NCBI GenBank assembly: GCA_030624785.1
Contig: JAUXJK010000066.1
Location: forward strand, 1-8,716
Length of the DNA stretch: 8,716 bases
Reading direction: 5' to 3'
Origin: Actinomycetes bacterium
Lineage (GTDB): Bacteria; Actinomycetota; Thermoleophilia; Gaiellales; Gaiellaceae
The position numbers and the translations under genes are program-made. Positions 1-7,248 of this stretch are shown here, piece after piece (the stretch's first letter is position 1; every line of letters begins with the position of its first letter). Under the pieces are notes generated by a model. The model did no database searches. It was not told the origin of the DNA and saw nothing but the letters and a program-made list of their open reading frames with translations.

Positions 1-3000
1 ACCCAGCCCGCCGTCGTCGCGAGCGTCCACGACGCCTTTCTCGAAGTTGGGGCCGACATCGTGACCACGAACTCGTTCAACGCGACGGCGATCGCGCAGG
101 CCGACTACGGCCTCGAGGGCCATGTGGCCGAACTCAATCGAGCGGCCGCCTCGATAGCCAAGGAGTCATGTGCGCACTGGAGTGCGATCACGCCAGAGCA
201 GCCCCGCTTTGCGGCTGGCTCGCTCGGCCCGATGAACAAGTCGCTCTCACTCTCGCCCGATGTGAACGATCCGGCTTTTCGGACGGTTACGTTCGACGAG
301 GTGTATGCGGCGTATCGAGAGCAGGTGAGCGGTCTCCTCGATGGCGGCATCGACATTCTCCTCGCGGAGACGATCTTCGACACGCTCAACGGCAAGGCGG
401 CACTCATGGCCTGCCGCGATGTGCTCGACGAGCGCAAGCTTGCAGACGCTATACCGATCGTGCTCTCGGTCACCGTGGTCGATCGCAGTGGTCGCAACCT
501 CTCGGGACAAACGGTCGACGCATTCTGGACGTCGGTCGCTCACGCCGATCCGTGGGCCGTGGGTATCAACTGTTCGCTCGGAGCGACCGAGATCCGCCCC
601 TACCTCTCAGAGCTTTCGAACGTTGCCACTACGCTCGTCTCGTGCTACCCGAACGCCGGCCTCCCGAACGAGTTCGGCGGCTACGACGAGGAACCAGACA
701 CCACGAGCGCGTTGCTCGGAGCGTTCGCTGACGATGGCCTGGTAAACCTCGTTGGCGGCTGCTGCGGCACGATGCCAGCCCACATCACCGCGATCGTGGC
801 CGCGGTCGCAGACAAGCCACCTCGCGACGTGCCAGACGCCGCCCTGCGCCAACCGACTTTCTCGGGGCTCGAAACGTTCACCATCACGCCAGAGTCGAAC
901 TTCGTCATGATCGGTGAGCGCACCAACGTGACCGGCTCGAAACGCTTCGCCGAGCTCATCAAGAACGACGATTATCAGACTGCTCTTGAGGTAGCCCTCG
1001 ATCAGGTGCGAGGCGGCGCGAACGTTCTCGACGTGAACATGGACGAGGGCATGCTCGACTCGGAAGCCGCCATGACTCGTTTCCTCAACATGATCGCGTC
1101 CGAGCCAGAGATAGCGCGCCTACCGATCATGGTCGACAGCTCGAAATGGTCCGTGATCGAGGCCGGATTGAAATGCATCCAGGGCAAGGGAATCGTCAAC
1201 TCCATCTCCCTCAAGGAGGGCGAGAGCGAGTTTCTCGAGCAGGCTCGCCAGGTCAGGCGCTACGGCGCTGCAGTCGTGGTGATGGCATTCGACGAGGAAG
1301 GTCAGGCTGACACGGTCGAGCGCAAGCTCGCGATCTGCAAGCGCGCCTACGACCTGCTCGTCGAGCAGGCTGGCTTTGCTCCCACAGACATCATCTTTGA
1401 TCCGAACGTTCTCGCTGTAGCCACCGGCATGGAGGAACACAACGAGTTTGCCAAGGCTTTCATCGAAGCCGCCGCACTCCTGAAAGAGCAATGTCCGGGC
1501 GCGCTCGTGTCCGGAGGAATCTCCAACCTCTCGTTCTCGTTTCGCGGCAATAACGTTGTCCGGGAGGCGATCCACTCGTCGTTTCTCTTCCACGCGATCC
1601 GAGCCGGGCTCGACATGGGCATCGTCAACGCGGGACAGTTGATTCTCTACGAAGACATCGAACCGACCCTGCTCGAGCACGTCGAAGACATCATCTTCAA
1701 CCGTCGTGACGACGCGACCGAGCGTCTCGTCGAGTTGGCCGAGACGGTGCGCGGTGAGGGGACACGGCGAACCCACGATCTCACCTGGCGCGAAGGCAAC
1801 GTCGAGGAGCGGCTCGCCTACGCCGTCATTCACGGGACCGTCGATTTCATCGAGGACGATACGGAGGAGGCACGCGCCGCCTACGAACGGCCGCTGCACG
1901 TCATCGAGGGCCCGCTCATGGACGGCATGCGCGTGGTCGGCGACCTGTTTGGCGACGGGAAGATGTTCCTCCCACAGGTCGTCAAGAGCGCCAGGGCGAT
2001 GAAGCGTGCGGTCGCCTATCTTGAGCCGTTCATGGAGGATGAGAAGGAGGGCAGTGACACGCAAGGCAAGGTCGTGCTTGCCACCGTCAAGGGAGACGTG
2101 CACGACATTGGCAAGAACATCGTCGGCGTTGTTCTCGGATGCAACAACTACACCGTGATCGACCTGGGCGTGATGGTTCACACCGACACGATCCTCACGA
2201 CCGCCGTCGAGGAAGGCTGTGACATGGTCGGGCTCTCGGGCCTGATTACGCCCTCGCTCGAGCAGATGGTCGGCGTCGCGGAGGAGATGACGAGACGCGA
2301 GCTCGACCTCCCTCTCCTGATTGGGGGAGCGACGACCTCGAGGCAACACACGGCGGTAAAGATCGCTCCGGCATATGACGGGCCGGTTGTGCACGTGCTC
2401 GATGCCTCGCGCGTGATCGATGTCGTCTCGAAGTTGCGAGACGGGGATCGCCGTGAATCCTTCATGATCGATGTCCGCGAAGAGCAGAACGCCGCCCGAG
2501 CGAGCCATGACTCACGCTCACGCAAACAACTGCTCTCGTACGAAGACGCGACGGCGAGGCGTCTCGGGCTCGACTGGGACGAGACAGTCATCGACACGCC
2601 GTTGTTCATGGGCGCGAGGTCGATCGAGGTCGACCTCGAAACCCTGACGCGCTACATCGACTGGACATTCTTCTTCTCGGCCTGGGAGCTCAAGGGGAAG
2701 TACCCGCGCATCCTCGACGATCCAACCATCGGCGACGCAGCGCGGGAGCTCTTCGAGCACGGGCAGGCGCTGCTCCAGAGGATCGTCGACGAGAAGCTCC
2801 TCGAAGCCAGGGGTGCGTACGGGTTCTGGCCGACGGCGTCCATGGCAGACGACGTCGTTCTGTACAGCGACGAGAACCGAACCGAGACCGTGGCCCGCTT
2901 CTCATTCCTCCGCCAGCAAACACAACACGTCGACGAGCGCCCCAACCTTTCGCTGGCAGATTTCGTTGGGCCGCACGACGGGCCCGCCCGCGACTACGTG

Positions 3001-3495
3001 GGTGCGTACGCCGTCACGGCCGGGTTTGGAGCCGAAGAGCTCGCGGCCTCATTCGAGGCCGAGCACGACGACTACCACGCGATCATGGCAAAGGCACTCG
3101 CCGACCGCCTCGCGGAGGCCTTCGCCGAGTACCTGCACGAACGAGTGCGCGCCGAGTGGGGCTACGAACCCAAGGGCCGCTGGACGCCTACCGAGCTGAT
3201 CAGTGAGCCCTACCACGGCATACGCCCTGCATTTGGCTATCCGGCCTGCCCCGACCACCTGCAGAAACGCGACCTCTTCAGACTCCTCGATGTTGAACAA
3301 CTCGGACTGGGGCTGACCGAGTCGTGCGCCATGACGCCTGCAGCGAGCGTGAGCGGAATGTACTTCGCCCATCCTGACTCTCGCTACTTCGGGATAGGAC
3401 GAATCGGCGTGGATCAACTCGAAAGCTACGCAGCCCGACGAGGTATCTCGATCGACGAGGCGCGATCCTGGCTCGCACCGCTGCTCGATGGCTGA
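1..3495 (+). CDS. metH: Cobalamin-dependent methionine synthase MetH, 5' end cut off by the window
   Basis: This cytosolic enzyme transfers the methyl group of 5-methyltetrahydrofolate through cobalamin to homocysteine, making methionine. The frame is open from base 1, and comparison with remembered E. coli MetH (1227 aa) suggests about 58 residues are missing upstream. All four modules are visible. The homocysteine domain (to about 885) has its zinc cysteines at 571 and in GGCCG at 760-765. The pterin domain starts near 900 with VMIGERTNVTGS. The cap lies at about 1774-2061. The B12 domain carries DVHDIG at 2095-2112 (cobalt-ligand His codon 2101), GLSG at 2230-2241 followed by TPS, and GGATTS at 2323-2340. 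The reactivation domain has LADFV (Asp codon 2959) and the AdoMet-binding RPAFGYPACPDH from 3223. The triad Asp, His and Ser (codons 2095, 2101, 2254) is intact, so the enzyme should be active. It is followed after 27 bases by the radical SAM gene. Confidence 0.98.
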   Translation, partial: TQPAVVASVHDAFLEVGADIVTTNSFNATAIAQADYGLEGHVAELNRAAASIAKESCAHWSAITPEQPRFAAGSLGPMNKSLSLSPDVNDPAFRTVTFDEVYAAYREQVSGLLDGGIDILLAETIFDTLNGKAALMACRDVLDERKLADAIPIVLSVTVVDRSGRNLSGQTVDAFWTSVAHADPWAVGINCSLGATEIRPYLSELSNVATTLVSCYPNAGLPNEFGGYDEEPDTTSALLGAFADDGLVNLVGGCCGTMPAHITAIVAAVADKPPRDVPDAALRQPTFSGLETFTITPESNFVMIGERTNVTGSKRFAELIKNDDYQTALEVALDQVRGGANVLDVNMDEGMLDSEAAMTRFLNMIASEPEIARLPIMVDSSKWSVIEAGLKCIQGKGIVNSISLKEGESEFLEQARQVRRYGAAVVVMAFDEEGQADTVERKLAICKRAYDLLVEQAGFAPTDIIFDPNVLAVATGMEEHNEFAKAFIEAAALLKEQCPGALVSGGISNLSFSFRGNNVVREAIHSSFLFHAIRAGLDMGIVNAGQLILYEDIEPTLLEHVEDIIFNRRDDATERLVELAETVRGEGTRRTHDLTWREGNVEERLAYAVIHGTVDFIEDDTEEARAAYERPLHVIEGPLMDGMRVVGDLFGDGKMFLPQVVKSARAMKRAVAYLEPFMEDEKEGSDTQGKVVLATVKGDVHDIGKNIVGVVLGCNNYTVIDLGVMVHTDTILTTAVEEGCDMVGLSGLITPSLEQMVGVAEEMTRRELDLPLLIGGATTSRQHTAVKIAPAYDGPVVHVLDASRVIDVVSKLRDGDRRESFMIDVREEQNAARASHDSRSRKQLLSYEDATARRLGLDWDETVIDTPLFMGARSIEVDLETLTRYIDWTFFFSAWELKGKYPRILDDPTIGDAARELFEHGQALLQRIVDEKLLEARGAYGFWPTASMADDVVLYSDENRTETVARFSFLRQQTQHVDERPNLSLADFVGPHDGPARDYVGAYAVTAGFGAEELAASFEAEHDDYHAIMAKALADRLAEAFAEYLHERVRAEWGYEPKGRWTPTELISEPYHGIRPAFGYPACPDHLQKRDLFRLLDVEQLGLGLTESCAMTPAASVSGMYFAHPDSRYFGIGRIGVDQLESYAARRGISIDEARSWLAPLLDG

Positions 3496-3522
3496 GAAGC
3501 ACGCCGCGGCGACGCGGAACCC

Positions 3523-4977
3523 GTGAGAGCACCGGTCGCATCGAACTCCATCGACGCCTCCATGAAACGCATCCGAGACACCCTACGACGCATCGAGCTC
3601 GCGACTCGCCCGGTCAACCCCGAGGTCGCGACAGCGCTCGAACGCGTCTGGAATGAACTGCCCGACCACGCTCAGGTGGCAAACCAGACCATGGGCCGAC
3701 ACACAACCGCATGCGAGGGGACGCACGGCGTCTTTCCCAAATGCGACTTCGGATGTACGCCCTGCTACCACTCGAAGGAGGCCAACCTCGTTCGAATCGA
3801 CGGCGACCACACGGTTCGCGAGGTCGATCGGCAGATGGCCTATATGCGAAAGCGCCGCGGGCCCGGGCAGTACGCCCAGCTGATCGGCGGCGAGGTGTCG
3901 CTATTGACGCCGGAAGATCATGCGCGCGCGCTTCAAGCGATGGTCGGACACGAGCGCAAGCCGATGAGTTTCACGCACGGCGACTTCGACTACGAGTACC
4001 TGCGCGCGCTCGCGGTTGACGACAACGACGAGCCGCGGTTCAAGCACCTGTCGTTCGCTGGCCACTTCGACACGACGATGGTCGGTCGACGAGGCATCAA
4101 GCGTGCCGAAACCGAGCGCGAACTCAATCCGTTCCGCGAGCGCTTCTGCGAGATGTTCAATCGGCTCGAGAGTGAGTACGGCATCACGCACTATCTCGCC
4201 CACAACATGACGGTGACGGGTTCGAACATCGAGCAGATTCCCGATGTGATTCGGGAATGCCGCCAGATGGGTTGGCGGCTGTTTTCACACCAGCCCGCAG
4301 CCTTTATCGGAAACCCGACGCGGTGGCAAGACGACTTCCGCGAGCTGACGAACGAACGCGTGTGGGAGCAGATCGAGATGGCTGCCGGTGTACGACTGCC
4401 GTACAAGGCCATCCAGGTGGGCGATGAGCGTTGCAACCGCAGCGTGTGGGGGTTCTATGCGGGCGATCGCTACGTGCCGCTCCTGGACGATCAGCATCCA
4501 GGAGACATGAAGGCGCGGGACGGCTTCTTCAAGAGCGTCGGCGGCATGGACTTCTACGCGCCGGCCTCACTTGTCGCCCTCCGTATTGCCCGTGCGGCGC
4601 TGTCGAACCCTTCCGTTGTCGTGCCGACGGCGAGCTGGGGCGTACGTCTCCTTCGGCGCGCAGGTGTCCGCAACCTTCGGCGCGGCCCCGTGAACGCGAT
4701 CACCTTTGCCCTTCACGCTTTCATGGATGCCGACGACGTCAAGCCGGCCTGGGATCTGCTCCAGAAGAACGTGATGAGCGACGACCCACGTATCCGCACA
4801 ACACAGGAGCGCCTGCAAGCATGCGCGTACGGCATGGCGCACCCCGACTCAGACCTCATCGTGCCCGCCTGCGTTCAACACTCCGCCCTTGACCCGCTCG
4901 AGATCGCGTCGCTGCGCGAGGAGTTGCCGCTGCGGCCGCGCCAGCCGAAGCGACGACTCGATCTAGTCTCCAGCTAG
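3523..4977 (+). CDS. Radical SAM enzyme of unknown function (actinobacterial type)
   Basis: The 484-residue protein carries the radical SAM signature Cys74-x3-Cys78-x2-Cys81 (KCDFGCTPCYHS), which binds the 4Fe-4S cluster that cleaves S-adenosylmethionine. GGEVSLL at residues 122-128 matches the GGE motif that contacts the SAM amino group, with Val where Pro is common. Other notable stretches are CEGTHG (64-69), SFTHGDFDY (149-157), AHNMTVTGSN (226-235) and a C-terminal PACVQHSALDP (448-458). Further Cys residues (64, 209, 246, 304, 434, 450) could hold an auxiliary cluster, but I see no clear SPASM pattern and no B12-binding domain. From memory, close relatives occur in mycobacteria without an assigned function. 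GTG 3523 is the first in-frame start after the metH stop; ATG 3562 is an alternative, and neither has a convincing Shine-Dalgarno sequence. It lies 27 bases after metH and 2 bases before ynjB, so co-transcription is likely. The substrate cannot be inferred from sequence alone. Confidence 0.9.
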   Translation: MRAPVASNSIDASMKRIRDTLRRIELATRPVNPEVATALERVWNELPDHAQVANQTMGRHTTACEGTHGVFPKCDFGCTPCYHSKEANLVRIDGDHTVREVDRQMAYMRKRRGPGQYAQLIGGEVSLLTPEDHARALQAMVGHERKPMSFTHGDFDYEYLRALAVDDNDEPRFKHLSFAGHFDTTMVGRRGIKRAETERELNPFRERFCEMFNRLESEYGITHYLAHNMTVTGSNIEQIPDVIRECRQMGWRLFSHQPAAFIGNPTRWQDDFRELTNERVWEQIEMAAGVRLPYKAIQVGDERCNRSVWGFYAGDRYVPLLDDQHPGDMKARDGFFKSVGGMDFYAPASLVALRIARAALSNPSVVVPTASWGVRLLRRAGVRNLRRGPVNAITFALHAFMDADDVKPAWDLLQKNVMSDDPRIRTTQERLQACAYGMAHPDSDLIVPACVQHSALDPLEIASLREELPLRPRQPKRRLDLVSS

Positions 4978-4979
4978 AC

Positions 4980-6188
4980 ATGAAAGGTAAGAAACGGCAC
5001 GTGAGCCTGCTCGCCGCGCTTGCGCTCGTGGTGACGTTCGTCGCCGCTGCGTGTGGAGGCGACGACGCGAGCGACGCCCCTACCGCCGGCGCATCATCCC
5101 CGGATCCCGCCGCCGAAGCGTCGGGCTGGGACGAGATCGCGAGCGCAGCCGAGGGTCAGACCGTTCGCTTCTGGATGTGGGGTGGCGACGCCCGCGTCAA
5201 CACCTATATCGACGATGTCGTCGGCCCAGCCGCACGCGAGCGTGGAATCGAGATCGAGAGGATTCCAATCGACGATACGGCCGACGCCGTGCAACGAGTC
5301 ATCGCCGAGGTCCGCGCAGGCGAGGAGAACGGCGCCGTCGACCTCATCTGGATCAACGGTGAGAACTTTGCCGCAGGCAAGGAGGCCGACCTGTGGCTGA
5401 CCGACTGGGTGTCCGGGCTGCCGAACTCCAGGTACGTCGATCTCGAGGATCCGTCGATTGCGCTCGACTTCCAGGTGCCGACCGATGGCCAAGAAGCACC
5501 TTGGAGCCGCGCCGCTTTCATCTTTGCGTACAACGCAGAGACCGTCGAGACTCCGCCAGAGACGTTCGAGGCACTGCTTGAGTGGGCGCGCGAGAACCCC
5601 GGCAGGTTCACCTATCCCGCCCCACCCGACTTCACAGGATCTGCGTTCGTGCGGAACGTCATCCAACAGGTGGGCTCGAGCGAGGCGGCCTGGGAGCTCC
5701 TTCGTGAGCTTCGCGAACTTCAGCATCGCGGTGGCGACGCCTTCCCCGAGAACGAAGCGGAGCTCAACGAGCTGTTCGCCAACGGGGAGATAGACATCGC
5801 GATGAGTTATGACCCCGGATTCGTTCAGGGCGCGGTCAGTAAGGGTCAGTTTCCAGAGTCGGCGCGGCCATTCCTGATCGGCGGCGGCGCGCTCGTCAAT
5901 ACCTCATACGTCGTCATTCCGCGGAATGCGGCCAACGCCGAAGCGGCTCAAGTTCTCGCGGACGTATTGCTCGAACCGGCGCTACAGGCACAGAAGGCGG
6001 ATCCCGAGACCCTCGGACTGCCGACAGTCCTCGATCTCTCGCTCCTGACCGAGGCGCAGCGCGCAACCTTCTCGGCGACAACCGAGAGCGCGTACCTCCT
6101 CAGCGACTTCGGCGAGCTCGTGCCCGAGCTCGCCGCGAGCGAGGTCGGCCCAATCGAAGAGGAGTGGATCGCCGAGGTCCTCCGATAG
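4980..6188 (+). CDS. ynjB: YnjB-family ABC transporter substrate-binding lipoprotein
   Basis: This is the extracytoplasmic solute receptor of an ABC importer, anchored to the outer face of the membrane. Residues 1-24 form a lipoprotein signal (basic KGKKRH, hydrophobic core, AAA before Cys25), followed by an acidic Ala/Asp/Pro linker to about residue 48. The mature part matches what I recall of E. coli YnjB (COG4134): FWMWGGDARVNTYID (64-78), VDLIWINGENF (120-130), GRFTYPAPPDF (208-218), NGEIDIAMSYDPG (268-280) and LPTVLDL (347-353). The length, 402 aa, is close to that of YnjB. ATG 4980 lies 2 bases after the radical SAM stop. It has no evident Shine-Dalgarno sequence, but it supplies the basic n-region that GTG 5001 would lose in part. 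The missing site suggests translational coupling. The ligand of this family is not established. The 3' end overlaps the ATPase gene by 25 bases. Confidence 0.93.
   Translation: MKGKKRHVSLLAALALVVTFVAAACGGDDASDAPTAGASSPDPAAEASGWDEIASAAEGQTVRFWMWGGDARVNTYIDDVVGPAARERGIEIERIPIDDTADAVQRVIAEVRAGEENGAVDLIWINGENFAAGKEADLWLTDWVSGLPNSRYVDLEDPSIALDFQVPTDGQEAPWSRAAFIFAYNAETVETPPETFEALLEWARENPGRFTYPAPPDFTGSAFVRNVIQQVGSSEAAWELLRELRELQHRGGDAFPENEAELNELFANGEIDIAMSYDPGFVQGAVSKGQFPESARPFLIGGGALVNTSYVVIPRNAANAEAAQVLADVLLEPALQAQKADPETLGLPTVLDLSLLTEAQRATFSATTESAYLLSDFGELVPELAASEVGPIEEEWIAEVLR
6110..6135 (+). repeat. Inverted repeat / RNA hairpin at the end of ynjB
   Basis: The arms at 6110-6120 and 6125-6135 are perfect reverse complements (11 bp, CGGCGAGCTCG and its complement) around the 4-base loop TGCC. 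It lies inside the coding sequence for GELVPELA, 53 bases before the ynjB stop and about 28 bases before the ATPase start. No T-tract follows, so it is not a classical intrinsic terminator. A hairpin here could protect the ynjB part of the message from 3' decay or hinder initiation of the ATPase. It could also be a by-product of the repeated GAGCTC (Glu-Leu) codons. Confidence 0.55.
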
Positions 6189-7237
6189 CCGGCCTTGAAT
6201 GTCGAGGCGTGGTCGCACAACCTGGCGGCCACACGGTGCTCCGCAATGCGTCGCTACAGATTGCACCTGGGCACCGCGGCGTCCTCGTGGGGCCTTCCGG
6301 CGCAGGGAAGACGACGCTGCTCCGAACAATCGCCGGTCTCGAGCCGGCAGTCGAAGGTGAGATCCGACTCAACGATCGGAGGATCGACGAGCTCTCCGCC
6401 AACCAACGGCGCACCGCCGTCGTGTTCCAGGAACCGAGACTGTTGCCCCACCTAGGCATCGTCGAGAACGTCGCCTTCGGGCTACGCCTAGCGGGCGCTC
6501 GCAAGCGCGAACGGACGGACCGAGCCCGCCAGATCCTCTCCGAAGTTGGTCTGTCGGGGCTCGGCGACCGCGATATCCGTGGCCTGTCGGGAGGCGAGCA
6601 GCATCGTGTCGCACTCGCTCGAGCGCTGTGCGTCGAACCTGATCTGCTGCTCCTCGACGAGCCGCTTGCGTCCGTTGACCCGAACCGACGCGAGTCGTTG
6701 CGAGCGCTCATTGTGTCTTTGCAGGAAGCGCGCGAACTCACCACGCTCTTCGTCACACACGATCGGTCGGAGGCTGCCGAGTTGGGACAGTCCGTCGCGG
6801 TGATGCTCGAGGGGACGGTCGTGCAGCAAGACACGCCAGAGGTGCTGTTCGAGCGACCCGCAAGTGCGGCGGTCGCACGATTCTTTGGCTCAACGAATCT
6901 GTTTCGGGGGATGGTGGAAAACGGCGCGATCGCGATTGGCGATGCACGCGTACCTGTCGAGGGCGCCGACGGTCCCGCCACGTTCACGATTCGACCCGAG
7001 CGCGTGGTGCCTAGCCATGATGGGCTTCTCACCGTGACGGTTGCTGACGCGACGTATCTGGGGACGACCGTACGCCTCACCCTGGCGGGCGCGGGCTTCT
7101 CGCTCGAGGCCCGTGTCGCTCCGGGAACGGCTCCGGCGGCAGGTGAAACGATCGGCGTGGATCTTCCGATGGCTGACCTGTGGCGCATTCCGGGCGAGGA
7201 ACCCCCGGTGGCGAGCGGCGTTCGCGTGCACGATTGA
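6164..7237 (+). CDS. ABC transporter ATP-binding protein with C-terminal TOBE-like domain (YnjD position)
   Basis: This is the cytoplasmic ATPase that powers the importer. Its 357 residues contain Walker A GPSGAGKTT (43-51), Q-loop Gln89, signature LSGGE (141-145), Walker B LLLLDEP (161-167), the D-loop SVDP (170-173) and H-loop His199 in VTHDRSEA. After about residue 240 comes a TOBE-like regulatory domain (IRPER at 276-280, then beta-rich sequence to about 340), as in PotA/FbpC-type ATPases. E. coli YnjD, about 217 aa as I recall it, lacks this domain. GTG 6164 is chosen because the later GTG 6209 would remove the first beta strand (LECRGVVAQ). GAGG at 6159-6162 sits almost against the start, a poor spacing, and the gene overlaps ynjB by 25 bases, so translation is probably coupled to ynjB. 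It ends 8 bases before the convergent ynjF-like gene. Confidence 0.93.
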   Translation: MDRRGPPIAGLECRGVVAQPGGHTVLRNASLQIAPGHRGVLVGPSGAGKTTLLRTIAGLEPAVEGEIRLNDRRIDELSANQRRTAVVFQEPRLLPHLGIVENVAFGLRLAGARKRERTDRARQILSEVGLSGLGDRDIRGLSGGEQHRVALARALCVEPDLLLLDEPLASVDPNRRESLRALIVSLQEARELTTLFVTHDRSEAAELGQSVAVMLEGTVVQQDTPEVLFERPASAAVARFFGSTNLFRGMVENGAIAIGDARVPVEGADGPATFTIRPERVVPSHDGLLTVTVADATYLGTTVRLTLAGAGFSLEARVAPGTAPAAGETIGVDLPMADLWRIPGEEPPVASGVRVHD

Positions 7238-7240
7238 TCG

Positions 7241-7248
7241 TGACGTCA
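7241..7248. other. Palindrome TGACGTCA at the convergent gene junction
   Basis: Only bases 7238-7245 separate the stop of the ATPase gene (+) from the stop of the ynjF-like gene (-). The perfect 8-bp palindrome TGACGTCA spans this gap and includes the minus-strand stop codon. No stem-loop with a T-tract is visible near the junction on either strand, so transcripts from the two sides probably overlap at their 3' ends unless Rho acts. An 8-bp palindrome alone is unremarkable. Confidence 0.4.

Noticed and set aside
1120..2508. Long antisense open frame (462 codons) on the minus strand of metH
   Set aside because: It lies wholly inside an unmistakable metH coding sequence with intact motifs. Its sequence resembles no family I know, and long antisense frames are expected in high-GC genes.
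2624..2639. Perfect 16-bp palindrome TCGAGGTCGACCTCGA in metH
   Set aside because: A 16-bp palindrome is expected by chance at a rate near 0.1 per window this size, and the frequent GAG, GTC, GAC and CTC codons raise it further. It encodes conserved-type metH sequence.
3488..3526. Twelve-codon frame (MAEKHAAATRNP) bridging metH and the radical SAM gene, its TGA overlapping the GTG at 3523
   Set aside because: The stop-start overlap could suit coupling, but there is no ribosome binding site and so short a frame arises easily by chance. Conservation in relatives would be needed to revive it.
4962..4978. Short inverted repeat TCTAG/CTAGA at the end of the radical SAM gene
   Set aside because: It has only 5-bp AT-containing arms with a 7-base loop and no T-tract, too weak to call a terminator.
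6100..7188. Minus-strand open frame of 362 codons opposite the ATPase gene
   Set aside because: It is rich in Ser, Arg, Pro and Thr with no domain and is a typical high-GC shadow. The plus strand encodes a complete ATPase with every expected motif.
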